A stretch of DNA of 6,461 nucleotides. Origin: an uncultured Corynebacterium sp. (GTDB taxonomy: Bacteria > Actinomycetota > Actinomycetes > Mycobacteriales > Mycobacteriaceae). Shown piece after piece: positions 1-6,015 of the stretch. Each line of letters begins with the position of its first letter. Position 1 is the stretch's first letter. The DNA is taken from positions 1 to 6,461 of the forward strand of contig CALZCR010000105.1 in NCBI GenBank assembly GCA_945631445.1, given 5' to 3'. Made by a program: the position numbers and the translations under genes. The notes beneath the pieces were generated by a model, which saw only the letters and a list, made by a program, of their open reading frames with translations, was not told the DNA's origin and did no database searches.

Positions 1-1380
1 CCGGAGCAGGGCGTCGCCGCCGCGGTGGCGCCCCTGCCCGCCGGTGCCGCGGGCGATTTCGTAGGCGTCGACACGCAGCGGGTATTCGCGTTCGATGACC
101 TCGCACGGGGTGTTGCGCGTGTTCGTCATGTGGGTGTGCGTGGCGGAGGCGCCGGGGCCGCTCGCCGCGGCGCCCTGCCCGCCGCCGTAGGTTTCCACGT
201 ACGAGTAGTAGGCGCCGTCGCGCGGGTCGACGCCGCCGACGGTGACCATGCTCATGGACCCGGAGGAAGCCGCCGGGACGATGCCGTCGGTGAACTTTTC
301 GAAGGCCCCGTAAATGGCGTCGACGATGCGCTGAGAAGTCTGGATGTTGCCGTGGGCCACCGCCCCCGGGAACTCCACGTGCACGAGGCTGCCCGGCCGG
401 GTCTTCACGGTGATCGGTGCCATCAGCCCCGCGTTCGACGGCAGCGTCGGGTCGGTCAGCGTCTTGATCACGTAGGCCACGCACGCCTCGGAGACGGCGA
501 AGGAGCAGTTGACGGCGCCGGCGACCTGGTCGGCGGTCTCGGTCAGGTCGATGTGTAATTCCTCGCCGTCCACGGTGACCGTGGCGGTGATCGGGATCTT
601 TTCTTCCTCGATGCCGTTGTGCTCGAGGTAGTCGGTGAAGGTGCCGGCGCCGTCGGGCAGTTCGGCGATGGCGGCGCGGGTGCGGCGTTCCGCGTACGAG
701 ATCAGGGAACGCCCGGCGCGGGCGTAGCCGTCGACGCCCCATTCCTCGACGAGCTCCAGCAGGCGCCGCTCCCCCAGCTTATTCGCCGCGACCTGGGCCA
801 TGAGGTCGCCGCGGGTTTTGTCGGCGGTGCGGATGTTCATCATCAGCAGCGCCAACACTTCGCGCTGTAATTCGCCTGCGGCGTACAGGCGCATGGTGGG
901 GATGCGCACGCCCTCCTGGAAAATTTCCCGGGAGTGCCCGGCCATGGAGCCGGGGGTCATGCCGCCGACGTCGACGTGGTGGGCGATGTTCGCCACCACC
1001 GCGACCAGCTCTTCTTCCCGGAACACGGGCGTGATCACGCAGATGTCCGGCAGGTGCGGCCCGCCCAGGTAGGGGTTGTTGGTCATCAGCACGTCGCCGG
1101 GGCGCAAGTTCTCGGCGCCGTATTCGGCGAGCGCGTTGCGGATGACCGTCGGCATCAGCCCCAGGTGCAGGGGGATGTGCTCGGCTTGGGCGAGGAGCTC
1201 GCCGTCCGGGGCGTAGATGCCGGCCGAGCAGTCGCGGCGGTCTTTGATGTTCGGCGAGTAGGAGGTGCGGATCAGGGCGGTGCCCACCTCTTCCGCGATG
1301 GAGGCCAGTCGATTGCGGGCGATCTCCAGCTCGACGGCGTTGAGCTCGTCGGAATTCTTGTGATTCGTCTGCTTCGTCAT
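1..1380 (-). CDS. hyuB: Hydantoinase B / oxoprolinase family protein (HyuB), 3' end cut by window edge
   Basis: The first 460 codons of a HyuB-family subunit; the frame is open to the window edge, so the C-terminus (family length is usually about 520-590 residues) lies outside. With HyuA it should form a cytoplasmic enzyme that opens a lactam or hydantoin ring at the cost of ATP (hydantoinase, N-methylhydantoinase or 5-oxoprolinase type). Family hallmarks read directly from the sequence: NNPYLGGPHLPD at residues 101-112, AHHVDVGGMTPGSM at 133-146, YGGGQGAAASGPG at 398-410, THMTNTRNTPCE around 416-427 and GTGGQGRHRGGD at 445-456, all in the order expected for the family. The ATG at 1380 is supported by an AAGGGA ribosome site (1388-1393) that overlaps the hyuA stop codon, so the two are almost certainly cotranscribed and probably translationally coupled. 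No internal damage is seen. The family is secure; the substrate cannot be read from the sequence. Confidence 0.93.
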   Translation of the reverse strand, partial: MTKQTNHKNSDELNAVELEIARNRLASIAEEVGTALIRTSYSPNIKDRRDCSAGIYAPDGELLAQAEHIPLHLGLMPTVIRNALAEYGAENLRPGDVLMTNNPYLGGPHLPDICVITPVFREEELVAVVANIAHHVDVGGMTPGSMAGHSREIFQEGVRIPTMRLYAAGELQREVLALLMMNIRTADKTRGDLMAQVAANKLGERRLLELVEEWGVDGYARAGRSLISYAERRTRAAIAELPDGAGTFTDYLEHNGIEEEKIPITATVTVDGEELHIDLTETADQVAGAVNCSFAVSEACVAYVIKTLTDPTLPSNAGLMAPITVKTRPGSLVHVEFPGAVAHGNIQTSQRIVDAIYGAFEKFTDGIVPAASSGSMSMVTVGGVDPRDGAYYSYVETYGGGQGAAASGPGASATHTHMTNTRNTPCEVIEREYPLRVDAYEIARGTGGQGRHRGGDALLR

Positions 1381-1391
1381 TGCTTTATCCC

Positions 1392-3425
1392 TTACTTCTT
1401 CCGCGGCGTCAGGTGCAGGAAACCGTGGGCGTCGCACCGGCAGTCCTGGTCCGGGCGGACGTAGGTGGTGGTGTCGAATTGGTTGAGGATCGCCGGTCCC
1501 GCGATCGTGGAATTCGGCGGCAGCGCCGCGCGGTCATACAGCGGGACGTCCAGCCACCGTCCGTCGACGTAGACGTCGCGGCGGCCGGTGGGCTCGGGTT
1601 CTGGGCCGCTGCCTTCGTGCAGCTCCTGCGGGGCGTCGTCGTGCCCGATGACGGCGATCAGGCGCACGACGATGATTTCCATGGCCGCGTCCTCGTCGCG
1701 GAATCCGTAGCGTCGCTCATGTGCGGCGTGGAAGGACTCGAGCTGGGCGTCGAAATCGTCCAGGAAGGGGATGGTCAGCTCGTAGCTCTGGCCGACGTAG
1801 CGGGCGTCGACCAGGTACTCGCCCTCGAAGTCTGCGGTGCCCATCTCCTCTTCTGCGCGCTGTTCCAACCGTCGATATTCGGCGGGCAAGTCGCCCAGGC
1901 CGGTGCCGGCGTCGGCGTGCACGGGGGCGGCGAAGTCATGGCGTACGGGCGCATCCAGCATGCCGACGGCTGAGGCGATGCCCGGATGCGGCGGAATGAC
2001 CACCGAGCGCATCCCCAGTTCGTGGGCCAGGTCGGCGCCGTGCAGCGGGCCGGCGCCGCCGAAGGCCATGAGGTGGCAGGAACGCACGTCGATGCCGCGC
2101 TCGACGCTGACTTTGCGGATGCCGCGGGCCATCGTGGCGGTGATGACCTTGATGATCCCTTCCGCGGTCTCCTGCGGGTCCAGCCCCATCTCCTCGCCCC
2201 AGGAGGCGATGTGGTCATTCACCGTCTCGACGTCCAGAGTGAACTCCCCGCCGAGCAGTTCCGTGCCCAGCCGGCCGAGCGCCACATGCGCGTCGGTGAC
2301 GGTCAGCTCGGTGCCGCCGCGGCGGTACGCGATGGGCCCGGGGTCGGCGCCCGCGCTGTGCGGGCCGACGCGCAGGCTGCCGCCGGAGTCGCGCCAGGCG
2401 ATCGAGCCGCCGCCCGCCCCGATGGTGTGCAGGTCGATGCTCGGCAAGCGCAGCGGCATCGAGTCGATCTCGCCGGTGGTGGTTTCGTCCGGTTCGCCGC
2501 CGCGGATCAAGGCGATGTCCGTGCTCGTGCCGCCGATGTCGAAGCTGACCACGTTGTCCAGCTCCAGGTGACGTGCCCACCGGCTCGCGCCGGCGACGCC
2601 GCCGGCCAGTCCGGAGAGCACCGTGCGCGCGCTGTGCTCGCTGGCGGTGACCGGGTTGAGCAGGCCGCCGTTGGACTGCATGATCCACAGCTGCGAGGGG
2701 ATCCGCATCTGTTCGATCCGGTCTTCCAGCCGCCCCATGTAGCCGGCGACCTTGGGCTGGACGTAGGCGTTGATCGCGGCGGTGGAGGTGCGGTCGTACT
2801 CGCGCATCTCCGCGGAGATCGAGGTGGCGGCCACGACGATCGGAGCGACGTTTTCCCGGCGCAGGATCTCCACGGCCCGGCGTTCGTGCTCGTCGTTGGC
2901 GTAGGCGTTGATGAAGGAGACCACCAGCGAGTCCAGGCGCAACGCGCGCAGTCGCTCGGCGAGCTGTTTCAGCTGCCCTTCGTCCAACGCGGTGATGACC
3001 TCACCGCCCGAGCCGACGCGTTCGTCGACCTCCACGATCGCGTCGTCGCTGATCAGCGGCTGCGCGCGGTGGACGGTGTTGTCGTAGAGCGAGGGGCGGG
3101 ACTGATGCGCGATGGCGAGCACGTCGCGGAAGCCGCGGGTGGTGACCAGCCCGACGCGGGCGCCGTCGCGGGTGAGCACGGTGTTGGTGGCCACGGTGGT
3201 GCCGTGGACCAGCCGGGTGACGTCCGCCGGGTCGCCGCCTTGTTGGCGCAGCGCCTCCGTGACGCCTTCGATCACGGCGTCGTCCGGTGCGTCCGGGGTG
3301 GAGGGGACCTTCCAGACGGCGAGGCCGCCGCCGGGCAGGCGGATGCCGATGTCGGTGAAGGTGCCGCCGGTGTCGGCCGCGATATGCAGGTCGGATCCGG
3401 GTTCGGTGCGGGGGTCGGGGGTCAC
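1392..3425 (-). CDS. hyuA: Hydantoinase A / oxoprolinase family protein (HyuA), ATP-dependent subunit
   Basis: Complete 677-residue HyuA-family subunit of normal length (about 650-700). It has an actin-like (ASKHA) ATP-binding fold and is expected to phosphorylate the ring substrate that is opened together with HyuB. Domain order: Hydant_A_N, roughly residues 12-190, with the phosphate-binding motif ADTGGTFTDIG (17-27) and VHGTTVATNTVLTRDGARVG (73-92); the central hydantoinase_A domain, roughly 210-495, with SFDIGGTSTDIALI (294-307), GAGGGSIAW (336-344), VGPHSAGADPGP (353-364) and AFGGAGPLHGADLAHELG (454-471); then a C-terminal domain with YVGQSYELTIP (543-553) and a typical ending, GPAILNQFDTTTYV (643-656). 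No signal peptide or membrane segment, so cytosolic. The start is GTG: it has a well-spaced AGGAG, and no other usable start codon lies between it and the in-frame stop at 3453-3455. It lies 83 bases downstream of the hydrolase-like gene and 11 bases upstream of hyuB. Whether it acts on 5-oxoproline, hydantoins or another cyclic amide is undetermined. Confidence 0.95.
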   Translation of the reverse strand: MTPDPRTEPGSDLHIAADTGGTFTDIGIRLPGGGLAVWKVPSTPDAPDDAVIEGVTEALRQQGGDPADVTRLVHGTTVATNTVLTRDGARVGLVTTRGFRDVLAIAHQSRPSLYDNTVHRAQPLISDDAIVEVDERVGSGGEVITALDEGQLKQLAERLRALRLDSLVVSFINAYANDEHERRAVEILRRENVAPIVVAATSISAEMREYDRTSTAAINAYVQPKVAGYMGRLEDRIEQMRIPSQLWIMQSNGGLLNPVTASEHSARTVLSGLAGGVAGASRWARHLELDNVVSFDIGGTSTDIALIRGGEPDETTTGEIDSMPLRLPSIDLHTIGAGGGSIAWRDSGGSLRVGPHSAGADPGPIAYRRGGTELTVTDAHVALGRLGTELLGGEFTLDVETVNDHIASWGEEMGLDPQETAEGIIKVITATMARGIRKVSVERGIDVRSCHLMAFGGAGPLHGADLAHELGMRSVVIPPHPGIASAVGMLDAPVRHDFAAPVHADAGTGLGDLPAEYRRLEQRAEEEMGTADFEGEYLVDARYVGQSYELTIPFLDDFDAQLESFHAAHERRYGFRDEDAAMEIIVVRLIAVIGHDDAPQELHEGSGPEPEPTGRRDVYVDGRWLDVPLYDRAALPPNSTIAGPAILNQFDTTTYVRPDQDCRCDAHGFLHLTPRKK

Positions 3426-3430
3426 AGGCG

Positions 3431-3436
3431 CTCCTG
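3431..3436 (-). promoter_or_regulatory. Ribosome-binding site deciding the hyuA GTG start
   Basis: On the minus strand this reads CAGGAG, five bases before GTG at 3425. It is the only Shine-Dalgarno-like sequence in the leader and fixes the GTG as the start; no ATG alternative exists nearby in frame. Confidence 0.75.
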
Positions 3437-3437
3437 A

Positions 3438-3480
3438 GTCGAAGGGTCGTGATTACATGTCTTCGACGGTATCTGAAACG
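3438..3480 (-). promoter_or_regulatory. Candidate hyuA promoter with 7-base inverted repeat
   Basis: In the 83-base gap before hyuA, a perfect 7-base inverted repeat (GTCGAAG / CTTCGAC on the plus strand, arms 3438-3444 and 3461-3467, 16 bases between) encloses a possible minus-strand -10 box, TGTAAT (3452-3457). A weak -35 candidate, GTTTCA, lies at 3474-3479. Transcription would start near 3445, leaving a leader of about 20 bases that carries the AGGAG site. An inverted repeat around a -10 box is a common arrangement for a repressor operator. The -35 is poor and the arms are short, so both promoter and operator are tentative; hyuA could simply be read through from the upstream gene. Confidence 0.3.
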
Positions 3481-3508
3481 ACGCGGCGCCCGTGGCTGTT
3501 TCGAGGCG

Positions 3509-4123
3509 CTACCGTCCCTGCCCCAGAAAGTGGAGCACCTCGGAGCTGAACCGGCCCGGGTCATCTTCGTACCAGGCGCCGGCGACCTCGTCGATGACGC
3601 GCACCGTGGCCTGCGGCAGCCGCTCGTCGGTCTGGGACACCTGGTCGGAGACCTGCTTCTCCGGGGTGGACAGCAACAGCGTCGGGGCGGTGACCTCCGC
3701 CAGTGCGGCGGCCGGATCATTGGCGGGGCCCTCCTCGAGTCGGGCGAGCACCTCTTTCTTGTCCATCCCCCGGCGCTTGAGCAGAAAACCGGGCACCCAT
3801 TTCACGGCGCGGGCCATGGCCTTGGTGCGCTCCGGGTCGGCATGCAACAGCGGCGAGGCCAGCACCAGGGAATTCACGCGGTGTGGTTGCCGCGCCGCCA
3901 AGAGGACGGCGGCGGGTGCGCCTGTGCCGAAGGCGACCAGCGCGACGTCGCGGAGTTCATTGCGGTCGAGCAGCTTTTCGACGCCGGCGAGCTGGGCGTC
4001 CAGGCCACCCGTGGACAGGTTCGGCAGCCAGGGCGTGACGTCAGCGGGCAGGGCGTTGACCACGCCGACCCAGGAGTCGGGTTGCGTGCCGGCGGTGTGA
4101 AAGAAAACGACGTTGCGGGTCAT
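3509..4123 (-). CDS. Small alpha/beta-hydrolase-fold protein with substituted catalytic residues (probable pseudoenzyme)
   Basis: A 204-residue protein with the layout of an alpha/beta hydrolase but shorter than usual (250-300). The N-terminus VVFFHTAGTQPDSW (5-18) matches the strand and HG-type oxyanion loop of the family. The strand-elbow-helix segment DVALVAFGTGAPAAVLLA (59-76) stands where these enzymes have LVGHSMGG, but the nucleophile position is Gly66, read as codon GGC at 3926-3928. The strand TAPTLLLSTPEKQ (145-157) should end near the catalytic Asp but carries Glu-Lys-Gln. The final loop DEVAGAWYEDDPGRF (178-192) matches the usual GAGHW..EDPERF but has Ala183 (codon GCC at 3575-3577) in place of His. 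The fold assignment is good; activity of the normal kind is unlikely, so a binding, scaffolding or regulatory role is possible. The start is ATG with no Shine-Dalgarno but a consensus -10 box at leaderless distance. hyuA follows on the same strand after 83 bases, so the two may share a transcript. Confidence 0.85.
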   Translation of the reverse strand: MTRNVVFFHTAGTQPDSWVGVVNALPADVTPWLPNLSTGGLDAQLAGVEKLLDRNELRDVALVAFGTGAPAAVLLAARQPHRVNSLVLASPLLHADPERTKAMARAVKWVPGFLLKRRGMDKKEVLARLEEGPANDPAAALAEVTAPTLLLSTPEKQVSDQVSQTDERLPQATVRVIDEVAGAWYEDDPGRFSSEVLHFLGQGR

Positions 4124-4129
4124 GACGCC

Positions 4130-4135
4130 ATTATA
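4130..4135 (-). promoter_or_regulatory. Consensus -10 box (TATAAT) for a leaderless transcript of the hydrolase-like gene
   Basis: On the minus strand a perfect TATAAT ends six bases before the ATG at 4123, which puts the predicted transcription start on or next to the A of the start codon. No Shine-Dalgarno sequence is present. Together these indicate a leaderless mRNA, a common arrangement in corynebacteria and mycobacteria. No good -35 is visible (the best nearby candidate is TTCGAT at 4155-4160), and no TGn extension precedes the box. Confidence 0.65.
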
Positions 4136-4158
4136 GGAAAGCTATGGAAACGTTATCG

Positions 4159-4170
4159 AACCTCAACCTC
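4159..4170. repeat. Tandem hexamer repeat AACCTC x2 in the divergent control region
   Basis: Two perfect adjacent copies of AACCTC (4159-4164 and 4165-4170) directly abut the palindrome that starts at 4171 and lie just upstream of the -35 zone of the hydrolase-like gene. This could be part of a regulator-binding site or chance; two short copies are weak evidence. Confidence 0.35.
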
Positions 4171-4185
4171 TTAGTGTCCCACTAA
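4171..4185. promoter_or_regulatory. Perfect palindrome TTAGTG-TCC-CACTAA, operator candidate
   Basis: A perfect 6-base inverted repeat with a 3-base centre, in the 89-base AT-rich gap between two divergent genes. An extra ACTAA half-site copy lies 17 bases further on (4198-4202). For the plus-strand gene at 4213 it falls near the expected -35 region, where binding would repress. For the minus-strand gene it lies upstream of the promoter, where binding could activate. Size and symmetry suit a dimeric helix-turn-helix regulator (TetR or MarR type). It does not match the DtxR or GlxR (TGTGA-N6-TCACA) consensus as I know them. No regulator gene is in the window. Confidence 0.4.
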
Positions 4186-4212
4186 ATAAATACGACGACT
4201 AAGTTAAAACAA

Positions 4213-4677
4213 ATGACATTGTCGAAGATGAGGTGGCGCGGTCTGGGCGCCATCGCCGCCGCAGCCCTCATCCTCGGCACGACTCCAGCCGCCGGGGCCG
4301 CCATCATCACGGAGGACGACGGCGCCTGCACCCTCACGGCCACGTCTTCGGAACGCCCCTTCATCACCGCGAACCTGCCCGGCGCGCAAGCGGTCCCCGT
4401 CGCCGAGGGAGTCTTGCAGTATGAGGTCAGCGTCGCCGACGTGCCGGCGATGAAGGCCCGGGTGGCGCATGATGAGCGGGAGGTGCGTTCCACTAATCTG
4501 CGTTTCCTGCTCAACCAGTGCTCCGCCGGCCGTTCGGGGGCGGCGTCCCTCGAGCCGGACCAGGCGGGCGGGGCCGTGCCGGGGGCTGAGGCGTCGACCG
4601 CGGCGTTAAGCGCCACCGTGACGTTGGATTCCGTGATTTTTGGCCCGTTGCCGACGGCCATCGACGTCCTGAAGTAG
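4213..4677 (+). CDS. Small secreted protein of unknown function
   Basis: A 154-residue protein that I do not recognise. The N-terminus is a classical Sec signal peptide: Lys5, Arg7 and Arg9, a hydrophobic core at about 11-22, and an AGA cleavage site with predicted cut after Ala29. The mature part is about 125 residues with no further membrane segment and no lipobox cysteine, so it should be released or held in the cell envelope. It contains exactly two cysteines, Cys39 and Cys103, which could form one disulfide. The mature chain begins with ITEDDGACTLTATSS, resembling a beta strand around the first cysteine; the stretch 106-134 is rich in Ala, Gly and Ser and looks flexible. ATG 4213 is chosen because it includes the whole signal peptide; the next ATG (4228) would remove part of its charged region. 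There is no Shine-Dalgarno; a TAAGTT at 4200-4205 sits at a distance suited to a leaderless start, though it is a poor -10. The reverse-strand frame here is a shadow. Confidence 0.75.
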   Translation: MTLSKMRWRGLGAIAAAALILGTTPAAGAAIITEDDGACTLTATSSERPFITANLPGAQAVPVAEGVLQYEVSVADVPAMKARVAHDEREVRSTNLRFLLNQCSAGRSGAASLEPDQAGGAVPGAEASTAALSATVTLDSVIFGPLPTAIDVLK

Positions 4678-4688
4678 CCCACCTCGAC

Positions 4689-4721
4689 GCGCCAGAGGCG
4701 CCCGGCGGGTGCTCTCCGCCG
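4689..4721. terminator. Two adjacent GC-rich hairpins downstream of the secreted-protein gene
   Basis: Starting 11 bases after the stop codon at 4675-4677: stem one is GCGCC-AGA-GGCGC (4689-4701), stem two is CGGCGG-GTGCTCT-CCGCCG (4703-4721); both are perfectly paired. No T-run follows on either strand, so this is not a textbook intrinsic terminator, but such hairpins without a T tail are seen at gene ends in high-GC bacteria. Its place between two convergent genes fits a terminator for the plus-strand gene and possibly for ybdK from the other side. The rest of the gap to 4848 shows no further structure I can support. Confidence 0.4.
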
Positions 4722-4848
4722 ATGAAGTTGTGAATGTCCCGAACCAGGAAAGCCCCTTAGCCAGATGACCCGAAAGTATGTTGCAGGTCAGACTAGGGAG
4801 CTCACACGGTGTTCCGATAGGAGTGCATGACGTTCGCCCCCACCGCCG

Positions 4849-6000
4849 TCACAGGGGTCGGAGCTGTTCCATTTCGTCGCAGGTGGCGTCGACGACTTTC
4901 TTCCAGTCGCGGGTGCGCTGGAAGATACGGCGCTGGCGCGCGTAGCCGGCGCCGCGTTCCAAGATCTCGGGGACCAGGTTCAATTCCGCGGCGCAGCCGA
5001 GTTCCTCGGCCAGCGGCGTCAGCTCGTCCACGAGTTCACTGAGCTCCTGGGTCACCCATCTTTCCTCGGTGTCGCGGGAGGTGACCACCAGGGCTTCCAG
5101 GCCGTAGCGCGCCGCCCGCCATTTGTTCTCCGCGAGGTGCCAGGGCTGCAGCGTGGGCAGCGTCTCCCCGCGCTCGAGCATGCGGTCGTAGTGCACGACG
5201 AGGGCGTGTGTGAGCGCGACGATGGCGGAGAGTTCCCGCAGGTTGCTCGTCGCATCCGAGATGCGCACCTCGATGGTGCCCCACTTGGCGGCCGGGCGGA
5301 TGTCGAAGTGCATGGAGCCGGTGTGACTGGTGACCCCGGAGATCGCCTGGTCGCGTTCGAACTGCTCCCATTGTTGCCAGGAGTCGAAGTGGTACGGCAT
5401 GCCGGCGGTGGGCAGCTGCTGGTAGAGCATGGTGCGGTTGGAGGCGTAGCCGGTGTCGATGCCGTCCCAGCCCGGGGAGCAGGCCGACAGGGCCAGCAAG
5501 TGGGGGTACTTCGTCATCAGGGCGTTGATGATCGGCCACACGCGCTCTTCGTGGGAGATGCCTACGTGCACGTGGATCCCCCAGATCAACATCTGGGAAC
5601 CCCAGTACTGGGTGCGGTTGATGATTTCCGCGTAGGTCATCTTCGCGCTGACCGGCTGCTCCCGGAAATCGGAGAAGGGGTGCGACCCGGAGGCCCACAG
5701 GCGCACGCCGAGCTCCTCGGCGCCTTCCTGCAAGGCGTCGACGCCGCGGGTGAGCTCGTCGATGGCGGCCGGGACGGCATCGTGCACGCCGGTGACCAAT
5801 TCAACCGTGTTCTGCAGGAATTCGCGTTCGAAGTGCAGCTTCGGATGCTTGGGGGCGACGAGGTCGATCAATTCCACGGCCTTCGGCACCAGGTCGCGGG
5901 TCTGCGGGTCAATGACGCCGAGTTCCCACTCCACCCCGAGGGTGTGTTTCGGGGAGCGGTTGAACTCGAGTTTCGGGACGGGCGGGACCGGGACGGTCAT
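4849..6000 (-). CDS. ybdK: YbdK-family glutamate-cysteine ligase / carboxylate-amine ligase
   Basis: Complete 383-residue member of the GCS2 family, YbdK type (usual length about 370-380). Such enzymes use ATP to join a carboxylate to an amine; E. coli YbdK has weak gamma-glutamyl-cysteine ligase activity, and the true substrate in actinobacteria is unsettled, since these bacteria make mycothiol rather than glutathione. Visible signatures: [12 protein letters not shown] (20-31) with the metal/nucleotide-binding Glu pair, [11 protein letters not shown] (62-72), [10 protein letters not shown] (103-112), [10 protein letters not shown] (139-148), [19 protein letters not shown] (172-190) and [14 protein letters not shown] (241-254) near the active site. 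No signal peptide, so cytosolic. The ATG at 6000 shares its A with the TGA of the preceding gene (TGATG), so translation is coupled to it. An AGAGG ten bases upstream serves as a ribosome site. M. tuberculosis Rv0433, a homologue, also lies near a LytR_C gene. The family is certain, the substrate is not. Confidence 0.93.
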   Translation of the reverse strand: MTVPVPPVPKLEFNRSPKHTLGVEWELGVIDPQTRDLVPKAVELIDLVAPKHPKLHFEREFLQNTVELVTGVHDAVPAAIDELTRGVDALQEGAEELGVRLWASGSHPFSDFREQPVSAKMTYAEIINRTQYWGSQMLIWGIHVHVGISHEERVWPIINALMTKYPHLLALSACSPGWDGIDTGYASNRTMLYQQLPTAGMPYHFDSWQQWEQFERDQAISGVTSHTGSMHFDIRPAAKWGTIEVRISDATSNLRELSAIVALTHALVVHYDRMLERGETLPTLQPWHLAENKWRAARYGLEALVVTSRDTEERWVTQELSELVDELTPLAEELGCAAELNLVPEILERGAGYARQRRIFQRTRDWKKVVDATCDEMEQLRPL

Positions 6001-6015
6001 CAGAGGACGACCTCT
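6000..6015 (-). promoter_or_regulatory. Stop-start overlap with small hairpin masking the ybdK ribosome site
   Basis: On the minus strand the stop of the LytR_C gene and the ybdK start form TGATG. Just upstream, AGAGG (6011-6015), the only ribosome-site candidate, can pair perfectly with CCTCT (6002-6006) across a 4-base loop. A ribosome finishing the upstream gene would open this hairpin, which fits translational coupling. The stem is only five base pairs, so its effect is an inference. Confidence 0.4.

Noticed and set aside
25..1464. Several plus-strand open frames opposite hyuB
   Set aside because: They overlap one another and the HyuB frame, whose translation shows conserved motifs along its whole length; there are no ribosome sites or recognisable products.
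1986..3437. A 483-codon plus-strand open frame opposite hyuA
   Set aside because: It lies fully antisense to a gene with every HyuA motif in order. Its product is a low-complexity Ala/Gly/Asp/Val/Arg string with no domain, as expected for the frame mirroring a high-GC3 gene.
3485..3509. GCGCC/GGCGC inverted repeat at the end of the hydrolase-like gene, considered as a terminator
   Set aside because: The stem is five base pairs with a 14-base loop and overlaps the stop codon, and it lacks a T-run; too weak to call.
4182..4682. A 166-codon minus-strand frame opposite the secreted-protein gene
   Set aside because: The plus-strand reading has a complete signal peptide with cleavage site; the minus-strand reading has no start context or domain.
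4678..4848. Search for a tRNA, small RNA or attachment site in the convergent gap
   Set aside because: A GGTTCGGG stretch on the minus strand (near 4740) recalls a T-arm, but no acceptor, D or anticodon stems can be built around it, and no direct repeats mark an attachment site.
4827..5042. A 71-codon plus-strand frame starting ATG at 4827 after AGGAG (4819-4823)
   Set aside because: The ribosome-site spacing is only three bases, most of the frame is antisense to the 3' end of ybdK, and the product is an Arg/Ser-rich shadow. It would deserve another look only if a plus-strand transcript starts near 4785.
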